DNA of 64,000 nt from Sarcocystis neurona (GCA_000727475.1 KL647309.1:751820-815819); one strand, 5' to 3'; positions 1-15,400 are shown, counted from the stretch's first letter. Notes: generated by a model not told the origin, from the sequence alone. A program made the numbers and translations.

Positions 1-148
1 TCATCCTCTGCTAGCTGGGCGGTCCGCTGGATAGTCTTTTTCTTGACGTGGTTGTCTTCACTTCCGGGACGTGTCACGGGCAAATGCGAAGCACTCCCAG
101 TTAGCGCTTTTTTCTTTTCAAAGTGCGACGCTTTGTGCTTCGACGTCT

Positions 149-417
149 CTAATACCGATCTGCGAAGGCGGAAAAAAGATATTCGTAAAGTTTGCCAAGG
201 GCATCAGTGCCCGTTGTGCAGACAAAAGTACTGGGCCGAAGTTGACACGCACCGCGCAACAGCAAACAATGTGTCACGACGCCACGCAGTGTTTCTGCAT
301 ACATTGCCTGTGTCAAGCGCAGCTTAGCGTTTAGCAGCTCACTGAGCAGCTGCGCCGCGTCTCCCGCTTCTCTCGACGGATCGCCGCGGCTTCTGCGGAG
401 CACTATGGCGCCGACAC
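149..417 (-). CDS. CFAP46: CFAP46 probable last exon (tentative)
   Basis: After an acceptor ending GACGCAG (418-424) the frame reads GVGAIVLRRSRGDPSREAGD, then AAQLLSELLNAKLRLTQAM, up to a stop at 149. In CFAP46 the distal region has a comparable 'G.(R/G)(S/A)IV' strand followed by a helix of the form 'LL..LL....L..A'. The match is short, so this could also be a chance frame, or the exon could splice onward past the window edge. Nothing recognisable was found in 418-989, which is treated as intron. Confidence 0.4.
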
Positions 418-3400
418 CTGCGTCCACGGAACGTATTTTAAGGATGGTTTCTCAGTTGCCGTCACGGCCTGTACATTTTTTCCGCACCGTGCAGGTTAGG
501 AGGGATGCGTCGTCTCACGGGAGCACCGCTCTTTTTGCGTCACGTTGCAGGCTGACATCTACACTGGAGTGACTAAGGTGTTTCTTCTTCTGCGGATGAG
601 TGGCAGATCACCTGGTGCTGAGACATGCGACAGAGCTGCTCATCTTTACCGTCCCTTGTCCCAGCACACGTGGTCGTCTTCGAGTGGCTCCTTCCTGCAT
701 TTGATGTCTCTACTCCTTTGCTGGACCGTGAAAGTGTACAAGCGTGTATCGTGTTGATAGGTACGTTTGGATGTCGTGTTGCTCCGCGACTTCCGGTGCC
801 ATCATTCCTGGGTGAAGAGCACTGACCGCTCATGCCGGGTAAACGTTGCAAGACCAGAGCTTCCCACGTCGCGTACCCGCTTCACTTATTCTACCGTGCA
901 GGGTACCACGTGTCTGTGCTCGCCCATTCCAGCCGAAGGGATGCGTCTACTGTGTCATTCATGCGTGCAGGCCTTCTTCCTGTCAGGAGTTACGTGAAAT
1001 TACCTTTAAAGGAGAGAAGTAGTGGTATACTATAACTGGCAGATGAACCCTGTTCCAGGGATGTGCGAGAGCAAATGTCTCGAAGTGGTAACCCAGTTCC
1101 TGTATGCTCCTGGAGATCCATGACACCCGCTATACACAAGTGGCGCAGGTCTAAAAATCCAAAACTTTTTCCAGGGACGCCTCTTTCTTGAAGCCTTTCG
1201 AAGTGCGACACCCACAGCACGTGCAAGGCCTGAGTGCACAGCAACTCCGTCACACCTTCCACAGACAGCTGAGGGGACCGCAGAGGTTGAGGATGTGAGC
1301 GCTCGGGCGCACCAGGAGTGTCTTGCTCAGCTGTAATGCTTCCCGTCATCGCAGACTTCTTTTTGCCACTTTTCTCAGAATCCCCGTCCGTCTTCTTGTG
1401 CTTGTCCTCTTTCTGAGAAGCATCCGCACTGAAGATTGTCTTCTCTGCGTGCGAGGTCGTTCCGAAAGATGAGCTGTTGTCGAAGGTAAGCACGGATTCC
1501 CTGTTGAATGTTATGTGCACTTCTGCAGCAGTTCGCCGGCACAAAGGTTGCTGCGGATCGTCGTAATGGGTGAGCAGTCTGTGAGCGAAGATATGCAGGC
1601 TGTAGTCCCTTGAAACTTGTGGCCCGAACAAACTTCGTACACAGCTCCAGGTTTCAAACGGCAAATGCTCGAACAAAGGGTCGAGTAGAAGTACGAGGTG
1701 TTGGAGTTGGAACTCCCTACACAATCGGTTTTCCATGAGTGAGCAAATTTTTTCCTGCAGCGCATATTGTTGCCACTTGTATGTCAGATTGTCGAACAGG
1801 TGAAGCAGAATGCTCTCCAGACAAGTACTCCTGTGCGAGCCGTCGACGCTTTCTGTCGAATCGGAAGACGCTCCGCCATTGTTTCCGTTCAAACCGGCAT
1901 TCTGAAATGCTTCAAGGCATTTAACCATAATGTCTGACGAAACACATACCCTCTCGACGAAGTATTCAACAGAGTCTTGACCTTCCGAAGTATCTGTGAC
2001 GGGGAGCGTGACCGCTGCTGCGAAGTATAAGAAGCCATCGTGGTACTGTATGGTGAGGACGCAGATCGACTTGGGGCAGATCTGCTGAAGGATGCTTGCC
2101 GGCGAAAGCTTCCAAAGCATGCTTTGTCCTCGAAAGAAAGGGCATGTCTGTTCTAGCGAACTGCACACAGGAGCGCAGGCAATAAATGCATGCTAAAACT
2201 ACACTACCTGCTCGTGAAGAGCTGACGGGCACCCCACTGAAGGGTGCCCTTATGCTTCACGACACCTGGGAGACTGCCCGTCATGCTGCGCAGAATCCTT
2301 GCAAATGCGGCAGAAACCAAGCTGAGTGTTCTCTGACTACACGGAGTCCGCAACGTCTCTTCCTTTTCACATGCTGACGAGTGCGTGGTTCCACAGAGCA
2401 TGAATCTGGTTGCCTTACGCGGCAAGCTCCTGCACTCGAGGAACGGCTGCAGCGTGAAGCCAGTTTCTTTTCGCCCGTTGAAGTTCGCGTTCCCACACGG
2501 TGCGAACGAAAGAACCGCCTCCAGATGCTTGCAGTGCCGCTTTAGCCCTGTGGCATGCATTGAGTCCTTGAAGCATGACTAGGTACTGGAATGCTTTCTC
2601 GCGGGTCTTGGTATCGTTAAAGCTCGAAATGAGCGCACAGCCAAGATGTCCGAGACTGTGCGCTCGTTCGTGCAAGCCCGCCGCGATACAGTACCAGAAA
2701 CAACTTTCAAGTTCCTTCTGTGCTCGCCAGTACTTGTTGTCCGTGCTCTTCTGCACCTCCCGTTTGAAGATAACGCGAGCCGGTAGTGTACCTCCGGCCT
2801 GACTTTTTCCACGCGTTGACCCCATGAGATGTGTGTAATTCTGTGTGCATGACGACACAGCAAACACATCAAAGCCATTGAGCACTGCAACTCTGCTTGC
2901 ACCGTCACCTGCACACATGTGTGAAGGCGAGGCACTGTCTGACCATGAAGGACGACCCCACACAAAAACTGTGTGAGGCGCGCTTCACTGCATCCTTGTG
3001 CGGACGTAGCGGTTAATGGAAGGAGTCTGTGATATGACCGTCATGTTTTCTGTGTATGCCAACATTGTGTCGGTCTACGTGTAACTCGCCATCCGGATAC
3101 ACCGTAGCTGCAACACCACTGGTGTGTGACAACCCACTCAGGGACACATCACAGGTAGTCACACAATGATGCAATACTCACTTCGACCAGGAAACTGCGT
3201 TGATCTTCAACTTCAGCCCGGACTTGCTCGCATGACTCAACCGTGTGAGTCATTGAATGGCCATCCTCCTGAAAAAAGTGCGAGGACCCTCAATTTGAAG
3301 CCAATAAAGAGTTCACTTTCACCCCGTCTACTCGAAGGTTTTGCAACCTAAGGACTTTTCTTCGTGTTAGACGGCGTGCTGAAAGAGGTCATATGTTCGG

Positions 3401-6400
3401 CTGAGAGTTTCGGAACGAAGTGGAGCATATGGTCTCTTTAAAGGCACCGGCTTCGAGCATTTCAAAACAATGTGGAGACACGGCACTTTAAAAAGGGAAT
3501 TTCCGCGCAGCCTTCTTGTGCCACCATGCCCAAGACGAACGATACACAAGCGCGGGCACGCCGATGCTTTCTTTTATTTGAACACACAGGGCCTCTTCCG
3601 GTTCACGCAGGCGTAGCTCACAGCACGCTATGGGATCGTCTAAACACCTGTTACACCGTCGCTTGAGACCGAGCGGAGCAGAATCGCCGGAACACTACGT
3701 ACGAGTTGCGCGGGCATGCGTAAGGGGTCACCACGTGTGTTCACAGTACTAAGGTACGTAGGTTTTTCTCTATAGGGACGGAGATAACTTTCAGGAGTGT
3801 GGTTTTCGAAAGGGAACAGATTGCAAAAGACTTCCATCTTGGTCCTCTCCAACTGGTGAACATATGAATGAGGACATCACGCTAGTTCAAAGTAAGGCCG
3901 CGTAACAGCTTACTAGCTCGTGTGCAGGAGCTCCTTTTTGACTCAGAGTCGCCTTTTCCTTTTCCGTGAGGACAACGTACAGCTCCAGCACCGCCGCCTC
4001 GCACAAAAGGGAGATTTCCAGTCGATTCGGCCAGAAAACGATATTGTCTTCTCCAGTAGGCAGCCCCACAGTACTGGACACGCGGATCTTTTCAAGCTCA
4101 TTCCATTTCTTTGCTGTTGAATATCTCGTGGTTGCGAGAGGGATTGCAGGCAAACGGGAGATGTGCAGAAGCGCGGCCTGAAGTTCTTCCAGCCTTGTGT
4201 CAAGTTGTTGTCGCTGGCGCGTCATCTGTACCTTTGTCCGCTGAAGCCACCTGTCTACTTCACGTTTAAGCTTTTCACGGTCGGTCAACAACGAAGGTCT
4301 GGAGGTGCGCCCGGCACCTTCACAGCTCCCAGTTGTACAGCACGGCGTATGGAAGGCCGCGCCCAGAGCAGAGCGATCTGCCACAGGATGCAGTAGCGAA
4401 ACCTGGTGTTTGAGACGCACTACTCGGGCTAGCGCAACGGCAAGAGCATCAGTGGAGAGGATCAGGGTGGACCGCAAAGCTTCTGGCCGCAGACTCCAAC
4501 CGTCTGCAAGCTTCGGTAGAGAAATGTTGTCGCCTACGAGCTGGAAATATCATGGGGCAGCGACAGAGGTGAGAATGCGGGGGAATATGATAGCGATAGC
4601 CTTTCTGAGCCTGTGTAGTCCCAGAGAGGTGAGAGATGGAAGGACGTGGATGTCTTCACGCAGTGCATGCATTATCTGGTAATCTGGGGAAAAGGAATGG
4701 GAACGAGCGAATCACCTTGACGTATATGTTCCGTAAACGTTGATGTTGTGACGGAGTTGTTGGGTTGTGTCCAGCCGGTATTAATATACATGGGTCTAAG
4801 AAGACCGTGCGGCAGTTTCAAGAAGTCCACCAATAACAACGCCGTGTTTGTGCACGCCGTGTACTCGAATCACGAGCAGAAATGACATAGCGTTTTACAC
4901 AGCTAAGTACTTTACGTCATTAAATCGACGCCCTTGACTTACGCTTATCATAGCACGGAGGCGGTCAAGCAACTGAGAAACAAACGTGACCTCCGTAGCG
5001 GCAGGGTGACCGTCGAATTTGACTTTATCCGACGACCTCGGAGCTGTCTTCCTGCCCCCGCGTGGCTCTCCGCTTTCGCCGCAGTCAGGTGGAGTGCAAT
5101 GCGAAATGGACTCTACGTAATCGGAGACTGTTTCAAGAAATTCAATGACAGACGGTAGAAGGAAAACCAGTAACTTGCGGTTGGAAGCAACGACACGTGT
5201 CAAAAGCTCATCCACGCGCTCGAACGTCCTCTGAATCTCAATTTGCGATTCTTTGGACACGTGGCCTGTTGGCGCACATACTGGAAGTCCTAGCGGACTG
5301 AAACGCCTGCACTCCGTAAAAATGCTTTCTGTATTCTTAACCAAGTGTAACCTGGCCTTCCAAAGCACGTGCAGAGCAGGTGTCCAACAGGCGACGTTCT
5401 GCGCTATATTCTTCACGAACTGGGACGATCCCGAAGAGTCAGTCGCCGAGCCCTTCGCAGCCGCTCCTACAAACCCACTTCCATTGTAACGGCTGCACGT
5501 GGTTTCAATAGTATCCGGGTTGTCCTGCAGTGGGGACTCGGCCACTTCTATTGCAATACTCAAGGCAGCGCGAGACAATTTCCCAGATGGCTCGCGGCGA
5601 CTAGCTTCCTGAAATATTGTAAAGGAAAGAAATATTCTTCTGGCTGGAAAATGATATATGTGTGTACGAAGCCTCACTCTGGACGCATGGCATAGCCACA
5701 CAACTGGTACACTCTTGCGCTCAGGCACAGTAAACATCACATATTTATTCATCCGCGGCGGTAAAAGTGTCGTTAGGTGGTGCCGTCTTCGAGAGAAGCA
5801 CTTCCAGTTGCGACGAAACTCTCTGACCTGTAAAATCTCAGCCATTTCGACTACGGTAGAAAGAGTTCCGCTTTCTACAGGTCCAAAATTTGTTAACGCC
5901 TTCTCAACGAGTGAAATCGCCTCGTTCTTGTCTCCCTCTGCCAATTTCATAGAAGCCAAGACCTTCTGACAGCGCAAGAGAACACTCGAAGGCTTAGGTT
6001 CTCTTCCCTTATCCAAACAGTGCATAGCTCCTGACAAATACTGCAGTGCGGCGGCGTTTTCCCCTAATAGGTGACACTCCTCGGCGAGGTCAATCAACAG
6101 GCTTGGCAACGACGACCGCGTGAACTGGTCTATGACCTCGGACACGCCAGCCGTGAGGAGCTGAGATAAGTGGATCTCCTCCGGCGCACGCTTTTTCAAG
6201 GTGATGTCTTTTGAAAGACGTCTTGCACACGGCAGACCTGCTGCAACTTCTCTAAGCTGTTCTGCAAGGGAAGGTAGATGAAGAGGACCGTCGGCGGGCT
6301 CAGGTAAAGCGTGTGCGTCTTCAGCTGTCAGAATGCTGCAACAATCTGCAGAAACGCCAGAGTTGTGGATAGCTCTGGCGAGCCTCAAGTCAATAAGGAG

Positions 6401-9400
6401 GCGTAGAAGGCGAAGGTAATCCTTTTCTGCCGAAGAATTCAAATGAAGGGCTAAATGCCGTAGTAGTTGTTCCCGGTGTAGCAGAATGACGATTGCCCAC
6501 GGCTCCATGCCCAGCAAGAAGAGCAGGTGCTCCATTTCACAGCACTTTACAAATGCTACACAGATGCTTTCAACTTGTCGCATCCAGCGCCTTGATTCAA
6601 CTTCTGCCGAATAGGGCATGTACGTGTCTGCTGTTTCTTCCATCGTCGCCTGGCGCAACGAGACACTCCATTTGGACGCCTTCTCGCGGACATCAAACGA
6701 ATGCAGCACGTTCAGCGTTCTGCAGTCAGCTCTCTGATGAATCTGAATATCAACACACGAAGAAACTTCATTCTTACTCTGCCCGTGGTGAGCTTCAGCA
6801 TAAGCCTGATCACGAGCTCAAAGATAGCAGACCAGAACGTACTTCGCCGCTGCGCTCTTCGACTTCCTCCTCCGTGAGTGTCTCGTTTGATGCCTTTTTC
6901 ATACTCTGTGACTCTTGGGCGACCTGTCTTGCTGCTGAAAATAGGAAGGACAGGGCAAGCCGTGGCGAAAATCACATCCTCACATTTTCTGCGCTAGTGT
7001 GCTACGCGTTGCCTTGCCACAGACTCAAATACAACGTACCGTATTTACATTTTTGCTCGTACGTGTACCACGATGCACGCACGAGGTTGGGTCTTTGATG
7101 GTGTTTCCCGCGTTGGGTGAGCAAACACCAACATAGAATCTCCAGTACCTTGTTGTTCCGAAAGCATTTTGACGATGGCTGTAGTTGCTTGAGAAAGCGC
7201 GGACACCAGCTGATCTTCTTCTGGAGTTGCCAGTGCAACCAAAAATTTTGCTTGCTGGTAATGGTTGAAGGGTGCCGGCATACTCAAGTCTCTACAGTCT
7301 GCCTCGCAGGTTGAATCCTGAGGAAAACGCACATCTTACATGGCCTAAAACTGTAACATCCCCAAATTTTAGGAGGTAGTGGTGTTGTTGCGGCCAGTAG
7401 GATCGTTTTTTCATTCTATAGAGGATTTTGTGCCTGCTTTGCATTCGCGGGATACGAGGAGACGTCTACTCGAATATTTGTCTGTAAGAGATGTTTCGCC
7501 AGTTTGCAGAGATGTTGACATTCATGTGAGAAGCGCTGCAGGATACCTTTTTTTGAGGTGCACGGAGACTATTTAGATACACAGCGACGGCGGATCCACC
7601 ACTGCAGCTTTGTTGTAAACCAAGGCAGCCTCGGTCTACTAGCGCGCGGGGATCATATTTTTTTTTCACCGTCCCTTCAGGCGTCGCCTCTTGAGCCCGC
7701 GGGTACACAGACACTTGTCTCACTATGCACCGACTGGCAGCCAGCGTGCCCCGAAGAAGAAAACATATCTCCGGCCAAGGAGCTCCGCAGGTCTGTCTGT
7801 GCGCACGTACTGCTTTCTACGGCACAACACACCTTCTCAGCTCTGTGAGCCGCATTTGTTCGGCTGTACAATCTCGTCCTTCCTGCCTGTTCCGCATGCT
7901 TCACCGTCATGCAAATGCGGTCTTCCGCGTCCTTCCAACAGTAGCTCGAGAGCGTGAGTACTTCTGCCATCTCAAGGCGTGCTTGAAGGACACTACTCTC
8001 GTCAAGCCCTTCGAGCGCTTCAGCAGCGCGCTCGTAAAGCTCAACCACACCCTTTTTCCACAACGGCGTGCATCGTGCGCAGTGAAGAAGCAAATATCCC
8101 TCTGAAGACCCTTCGCCTTTCACTTTCTCGATTATTTCTGCGTAAGTTTCTTTTTGTCGGGCAATTAGAGCGTTCAACTGAAATCTGCAACAGCGTAAAG
8201 AAAGAGGGTATTCTGTAGGTGGCTAGGGGGGAAGGTGGAGGAGTCTGAAATTGGTGGCCAGAGAGTGCTCCGCCAACCTCCACTTCTGCTTCTGTAAGAG
8301 ACGACACAGCAGAATATGGGCGGTGCGTACGCAGACTCTATTTAAGACTTTACTGCGCTTGCAGAATCTTCACCGTGTTCTACCTTGGAAAGCTAGCGCT
8401 GCCAGCGAGGGACACTAAAGGTTGTTGCGGGTTTCCTTTTGCGTACCACTTACACTCTTGTCACCTTGTGCCAGAGATGTACGTCAATTACACAACAATC
8501 TTGCCAAATGTGTTCGGCAAGTGAAAGAATTCGTGGCTCGCTCGGTTATCTGTTGCTTTCTTGTATGCAATTTCCCTCCCTGTCCATGTGTTAGGCTGCC
8601 AACGCCACCTAATGGGCTAGTGGCCCCACTGTCAAGCGTAGACCGGGCTACGGTGAGCACTGGATACCGTAGAAGTTCGCGGTGTAAAGACTTCGGCAGT
8701 TGCGTGAAGGCAATCTCGGCGGCGGCGACAACCTCGTTCCAGAGCTCTCCTAATGATAAACAGGAAAGAAGAGCTACGGTTATTTTGATAGACGTCGCTA
8801 GAGAGTCGGCCTTGCTCACGCCCTTCAGAGCCGCCAGCGCCGTTTCCAGTGGCTTGATGACGCCTTCGTCTACAACCTGGGCAGATATTAGATCTGCCAC
8901 TACGTTCCACAAAACACTGCACGTAAACAAAATAAGCGCCGGGCTCCTCGAGACCGTGGCAAGTTTGCAAGCTTGTAGAAGATGCTGTAAGGCTGAACGG
9001 AGGGACGTAATTGCCGCGTCGCTGTGCCTGCAAAGAAATTGTTACAGCAAGATGGCGTGGTACACGTAAGCATCGTTATTCGATTTGGAAAGGCCCGAGG
9101 CGTCGAGTACAGTTGTATGTCTACAGATAAGAATCACCAGTACACGTAAAATGTGCCAGCGTGGCTCTTCTCCATACTACAGGCACGCGCTTGCAGCCCC
9201 CAGCTTGAGGGGTGAGCCACCCGGTAGAACCGTCAGAGAGGCGCTTCCGTCTGTCCGGGTTAAACGCTCATGCCGTACAGTGAAAACGTGTAATTGCAGG
9301 TCGACAAAGTGGACGAGTGAGCGTGCAGTCACCGCCGTCGTCGTCACCTTCATCATTATCCACGATAGCCTCCTGCTTCGAATTCCTAACTCGAGACGTG

Positions 9401-12400
9401 TTGAGACGTGAAAGACGTGTCGGGGAAGAAACAGCTCCCACTTCTCACGAGTGACCTTGTCGTGGTCTCAGTGTCACTCATGCTATAGTATCAATTGTGT
9501 AAATGCTATGTGGAGTACTTCTGCAAGCAGGGCTTCTAGCGTCAGCTGCTTCTTTGTACGTGAAAACTCTAGGATCCAGCTCTGTCGCCGCATGTGAGCG
9601 AATCTGGGGCGTCACGTAGCGCTAAAGCCACAATCTCCTGCGTCAGGGGCCTCGTGTCTTTCTCACCACCGTGGATGCAAAGTTGAAAGGTTCAATCCAG
9701 CAACTGCGTGACCTATGCCACGCCAAAGTCTCCGTCTGGGGTTACAGCCATCCGGAATCTCATAAGACTTTTCGTGTACTCGCTCGCCGAGCGCCTCCGT
9801 CGCAAGCGCGAGAGACAACCGATTCATCAAGTGCGAAGCAGAGGAGTACACCTGGGCCGACAATCTGACTTTCATTTCAGTTTGTGGACACGAGTCATGT
9901 ATGCGATCATTCGTGTCCATCGCCTGTATGATATCGTAGCAGTGGGCAATCAACGTCTCTTTGAGGGTCGGGTCGACTTCCTTGGATATTTTCTACGTCG
10001 GCAAAAAAACACACCAAGGACAGTTGCTGCTTTACTCCTGAGAGGACCTGTTAAGTAGCCTCCTTGAAAGCGAAATGCGGACAGCGGAGTCCCGCCTCAT
10101 CTAGTGGGACACTTCAGTGTCTATTTGGGAGTTTATTCCACAGTTACTAAGATTGATTGTGCATGAAGTGGCCTCGTAAGCTCACTTCCATCAACACCAG
10201 TGCCTGAATCTCATTGCCGGAAAAATCCGTAGGCACTTCAACTTTAATCGGAGGCGCTGTCGAGGACAGCGCTTGCGGCTTCCCCGACTTGTTCTTCGGC
10301 ACTGCATTTGCCGTTGGCTGATTCGTAAAAGTCCGATACTTTTCATCGTCTGTAGTCGTCAACTGCTCCGGATTTCCATGAACAGGACTCCACCGCATGC
10401 CGCGGTCAAACAAGCACGCAAGGACATCCTTATAACCCGCCTGGCTCAAAAAAGGGAAAGCGCGTGTCAGAGCTTCTTCGATGGGATATTCTGAGCCGAG
10501 TTCCTGAGCCAATGAAGATACCAACATTTATCCGGACTTGTTCAGGCAATTATTTCCCATCTGCTTTGAGTTTCGTTTCACAGTTACTACCACTGTCACA
10601 TGAAGTACGTCACTTGGGCTTTGTGAATACTCCACCACACCGGGCAACGTCTGTTCAGGCCACGAAGTCACCGGCGCAATTCCAGATACTCATGGATCTA
10701 GCGACGTAACTGTGAATCAGTGAAAGGCAGATTTAAGAATCGTATACGTTAGACTTTAAGCACAAGTAGACACGCTTCATTTATGTGTGCATACCACTGC
10801 AGTCTGAACAAGAAATAGTGTTATATTTTTCAGGAGCGAGCTTATTGTCGCATGATACGAGGAGGGCTTGATCAGCAGGTGCTTCTGCAGCTCCTGAAGG
10901 CATTGAAGTATACCGACGTTCCTCGTCCTCGTAAACGCTCGCAGTTCCAGAATGTGTTTGTGCAGATTCCAAAAGTAGATGGCGCCGTTACACACTTGCC
11001 AAGTCTGATTGAAGTCCTTACTTCACATGGACATTCACACCACCACAACGACAAAGCATGTATGCCACCATGCGGTAGCAGGTCACTCCGTGCCCACGCT
11101 ACACAAGCGGTAGAAAATGCCAACGTTTTGCCAGTGAACTCGCGTCTCTTCTCACCTCAGTCGTGTTCCTACAAGGATAAGCTGAATTATGGCCTTCTTC
11201 AGTTTCACTGGCTTGCTCTCCTCAGTGCCTCTGATCTCTTCTATTCCGGGCGCTGGCCCAGCAATATCAGAATGGCGAGGAGAAAGTGTCGCCTGCTGTG
11301 GCACAGCCTTCTCGCTTACGTCCACGCCTGGCAGCTCTTTGTATTCACTCTTCAACTGTTGCTCGCAGCATACAGCCTACAACACCAATAATAAGCCAGA
11401 AGAGCATTCAGCACTCCTCATTTCTCCCTTTGTTATATGCTCACGCGACAACCGAGGGCACAACGCAGCCCGTATACATACTTAATAACCTGCCGGCATT
11501 CTATTTTTGAATAGAGTGTGCCGAGAGTATCCAGCGCGTCGATATGGTAGGGCAATTTAAAGCTTACTAGTCTGTAGCAGCAGTTGATAATGGCCAGTCC
11601 CGTAGGAACATCTTCTACCTCCACGTACACCTTGAACGGCACGTGGAGCGCATCGGAATTCGTGTTGACTGAATTGTGCACTCCACCCACAGGATTTGCG
11701 GAAACCAACGCTCGCAAGCCCTCTGCAATCTCCGATTCTCGATTTTCGACGAGCTGCAGCACAGCGGTGCAACACTTGATGGCAACCGAGAAGAGTCCGT
11801 GTTGGAGCGCTTCCTGTCCAACCTGCGCTAGCATTCTCATTAGCCGCTTTGCCGGGCCCTGGGTTTTGTCGTGGTGGGACGCCGGTATCTCTGTTCCTGT
11901 CCGTATAGCGTCGGACTGCATCAAGCAACGCTGCTGCGCTATTTCTGAAAGAGCTTCTTCTTTTAGTGTCTCTATTCGCGAAATGTAGTTTTGAAGAGAG
12001 ACGTCGTTTTTTATGCGGTCCACCAGAAGTTGCATCTGGTCTAGTGTCTCAAATCTGTCGCTGGGAATAATCTGCAAGTCAGGAGAGTGGCAGTCGTACA
12101 TCAGGTGGTGCGCTTAGCAGTGGCCCACAGGAAAGCTGTACACGTATGGACTCGTACGGCCGCGTGCGCTCCTGCCGCCGGAATTAGCACATGTACCAGC
12201 AGCGGAGCCATGTCGGATGCGTGTAGAGTTGTGATGCTGTACAAGTCAAAATTCACGCGACACCTGGATGTCACATAGCCAACAAAGCCGAGTAATTGTG
12301 CCGGTTACAAAGAGGCACTAGACATAGCCGTGTCATGACCAAGCACATCCGTCGTCACACGCCCGCATCAACACTAGAGTCGGGCACGCAATGTTATCCA

Positions 12401-15400
12401 TGTACCACTGCACAGCTACACCTATTAGAATCAATGCGTATCGCAGCCGCGCGAAACGTGTAGCTCTGATTCCCAAGAGGGCATACAGTCTCGTAATAGC
12501 GGCTCTGCTTCGACGCAGTAGTAAAGGCAGCCTACTTGAGGCCTAATTGTTTCATATAGGTGTTTAATGAAGAAGTCTAAGGGTCTTATGCGCATCGCGG
12601 ACTGCTGCTCTGGAACTCGGCCCACACCATCAAGGTTTTCTGCGGTCGGCCTGCCTCCCCGTCGGCAGTCGTCCACGACGGAGTAGTCGACGGCAAGCAG
12701 CTTTAGAAGTGATTCTTTCGCAGCTCCTGGAAAGTAATCGTCTGCTTCGCAGGCTGCCACCTGGTAGAGAAGATGGGCTCTTAGCGTGGTAAGTGGAGAC
12801 TGTATGGCTTCGAGAGCTTCGCTTGCCTGGGACAACACAATGAAGACGTGCTCTGCATTACCAGGAGCCCAGCAGGACCGTCACCAGGTGGTCGGATAAT
12901 GTCTGTCGCGGCTGCGAAGACATCGACTACGTGGCAACTGCCCAAAAAGGTTAAGGCTCTGATGGCAAGAAGGTAAACTACGAAAAACGACTTTCCAGCA
13001 CGTCTCCGACGCTCTAGATAAGTGGATTTTCAGGCACACTCGCTTTGCAAAGGGATTCACATGTTCCAGGACGACGTTACGCTGAGTTACTGTGGAGAAT
13101 GACAACGCCTCTTCGGCTGCGCCAGTGGCTTTTCAAGCTTCGAAACAGAGACTACAGCTTCTTTATTTGCGTGCTGGGCATGAGGACGCACGAGTGAGGG
13201 CCTTACGCGCTTTAGACTTCTGTAAACACGCCGGCGATGCAAAGGCTGCAGCAGCGGTTTAGCTATATTCCACAAAGAAACAACGCATTCTTCAACGAAA
13301 TGTGACCCGGGCACATTCTGCTCCGCGGTGAGCAGACACTCTTCCACAGCTTTGACTGCCCGAGCGCGGCGCGATAAAGTCAGCTCTGTCTGTCTTTGTT
13401 CTTCCTCAGGCGATGCATTTGAAGTTTCACTTTGCACTTTTTTTCTCGTGGATTCTGCACTGCAAACCTGAATTTCCGTATACAGAAGTTCTTGCATCAG
13501 AGTGCAGCGGCATGTGAGCCTGCCCCAGCTGTACAGATTTCCTCAGCGTCGGTGTGGAAAGACAAGCACACACACCACTCGACTACTGGTTGGTCGACAA
13601 TCGCTGAAAGTTCACCTTTGTGTACTAGCCATTAAACGGCCCAGCGTGATGTACCACATGTGACAATCCTGTGTGCCTCTGGTAGAGCTGGCGGGAGAAG
13701 ATCTGTTCGCGGACGAAATATATTCGCGCACGCGATTGGAGAGGAAAAGCTGTGAAATGCAGACGGACATTTCATATCTGTCTTTACTGAGGTTACCTAC
13801 TTCTTCATTCGCTTCAATGCAAGCTCTGCAAAGTCCCAAAGCCTTAAATCCATCGCAGCCCGAACAAGCAAGCAAGCCGCCATCTGCTCAAGTGACGATG
13901 TGCTAATTGGGGGTAGCGTAGCGACTTCTTTCTCAACGGTTTCATCCGAAGGTGACGTCAGCTTGGCGGTGTTTTTCGTTTTAGCGTTGCGTAATAGTGT
14001 CGAGCATACGGAGTCAAAGCGCGGGTCAACGAGGAGCCACGCTTTTACGATCTCTTCGAGAGCTCCTGAAGACTTGAGCTCTTTGCGCATACACAACACG
14101 GCGGCTGCTGTCATCTTGGACCAGGCGTGCTTTTCCGCCTCTTTCCGGAATATCGGTACTAGTGAATCCGACTGGCTAGCCAGGTTCGCCCGAGCGCTGC
14201 AGTACATATAGTCGCAGATCGTGTTACACAAGTGGACGCGTGACACCATTCTCGGCTGCATCGTCTGACGCTTGGAGCAAACACATCCTTTCTGCGGCTC
14301 CGTCCGCTCCTCGCCAGGCGGGGCACCATAAGGCGCAGCGAAAAAAACAAACTGATGCTTGCAAGCAAGGGTGTCAGGAATGTTTGTACTTGCACATGTC
14401 TTGCGTCGAAAGCGTATTCCTCCCCGTCAGTGAGAAGCAATGCAATCCCACAAGTACTCGCACTTCCGTCTGGTGTGGGATGACTACGGCAGAGGCATAA
14501 GACACGTCTGCCTACGTGCAGTGCTACGCGTGAACCTGTGTGCACCATACAGCATCACTTTCCACTCGAGTTCCGTGCGGTCCATTTGATCATCTGGTGT
14601 AGTTGGGCCAGAGTCCGCTCCAAGTAGCTTCACGAGCTCATCTATAGCCTGAAGATGCACTTGCGGCAGAGTGGTCATCGAAAGTGGACAATGTGAAGGC
14701 GTTTAGGAGAAGGTCAGTCCGTGCTTCCACGATGTCAGCAAAATACGCTTTAACGATCCACCACGGGTGTAGTATGTAGAACAGCCAGAGGACGCAGTCC
14801 AAACCACTACGTTCGCCTTCGTTGCCGCACAACTACAGACTTGATGAGGCTACAAGAAGTGCATTCCTCGGGTCTAGCAAAATCACCTTGAAAGCTTCTT
14901 GCGGCTTTCCAGCGTCCTCTAAGCAGCTCGCGTACTGTAGAACAAGAGCATACTTCCAGCTTCTGTCGAAACCACCCTGGTTCCATTCAACAATTGCATC
15001 TCCCCAACGCGCTTTGGGGGGGCGAGAGTCTCCTTGGGACGGAGCGAGTGCGGAGCTGGACGCATGCATAGGACGGTATTTGAGTGACAGCGTCGTGCGT
15101 CCGCCTCTCCGCATCTCCCATAGTGAACCACGCCGAGGGCGCCCGCATGTGTCGTTGCAGAAGACGTTGGTTTAGCAAGCTGGGCACGTAACGTAAAACG
15201 GAGACCTTCCCCTATGCTTCCCGTGTTGGACACAACGGACGCTACTAGGACTTACTGGACCTGAGCGAGGAAGCCGTCGAAAACGTCAACTAGATACCTT
15301 TTCCAGCCCGGGCGTAGGATCGGACGCGCGATTGAGATAAAGAAAACTGATGCGTTGTAGACTGCCAGGACTAACCTGAGACAAATACACGTTCCGCTGT

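Noticed and set aside
9680..9720. GGTTCAATCC resembling a tRNA T-loop
   Set aside because: Flanking bases do not pair into a T stem and no acceptor stem or D arm is present; it lies within a CFAP46 coding block.
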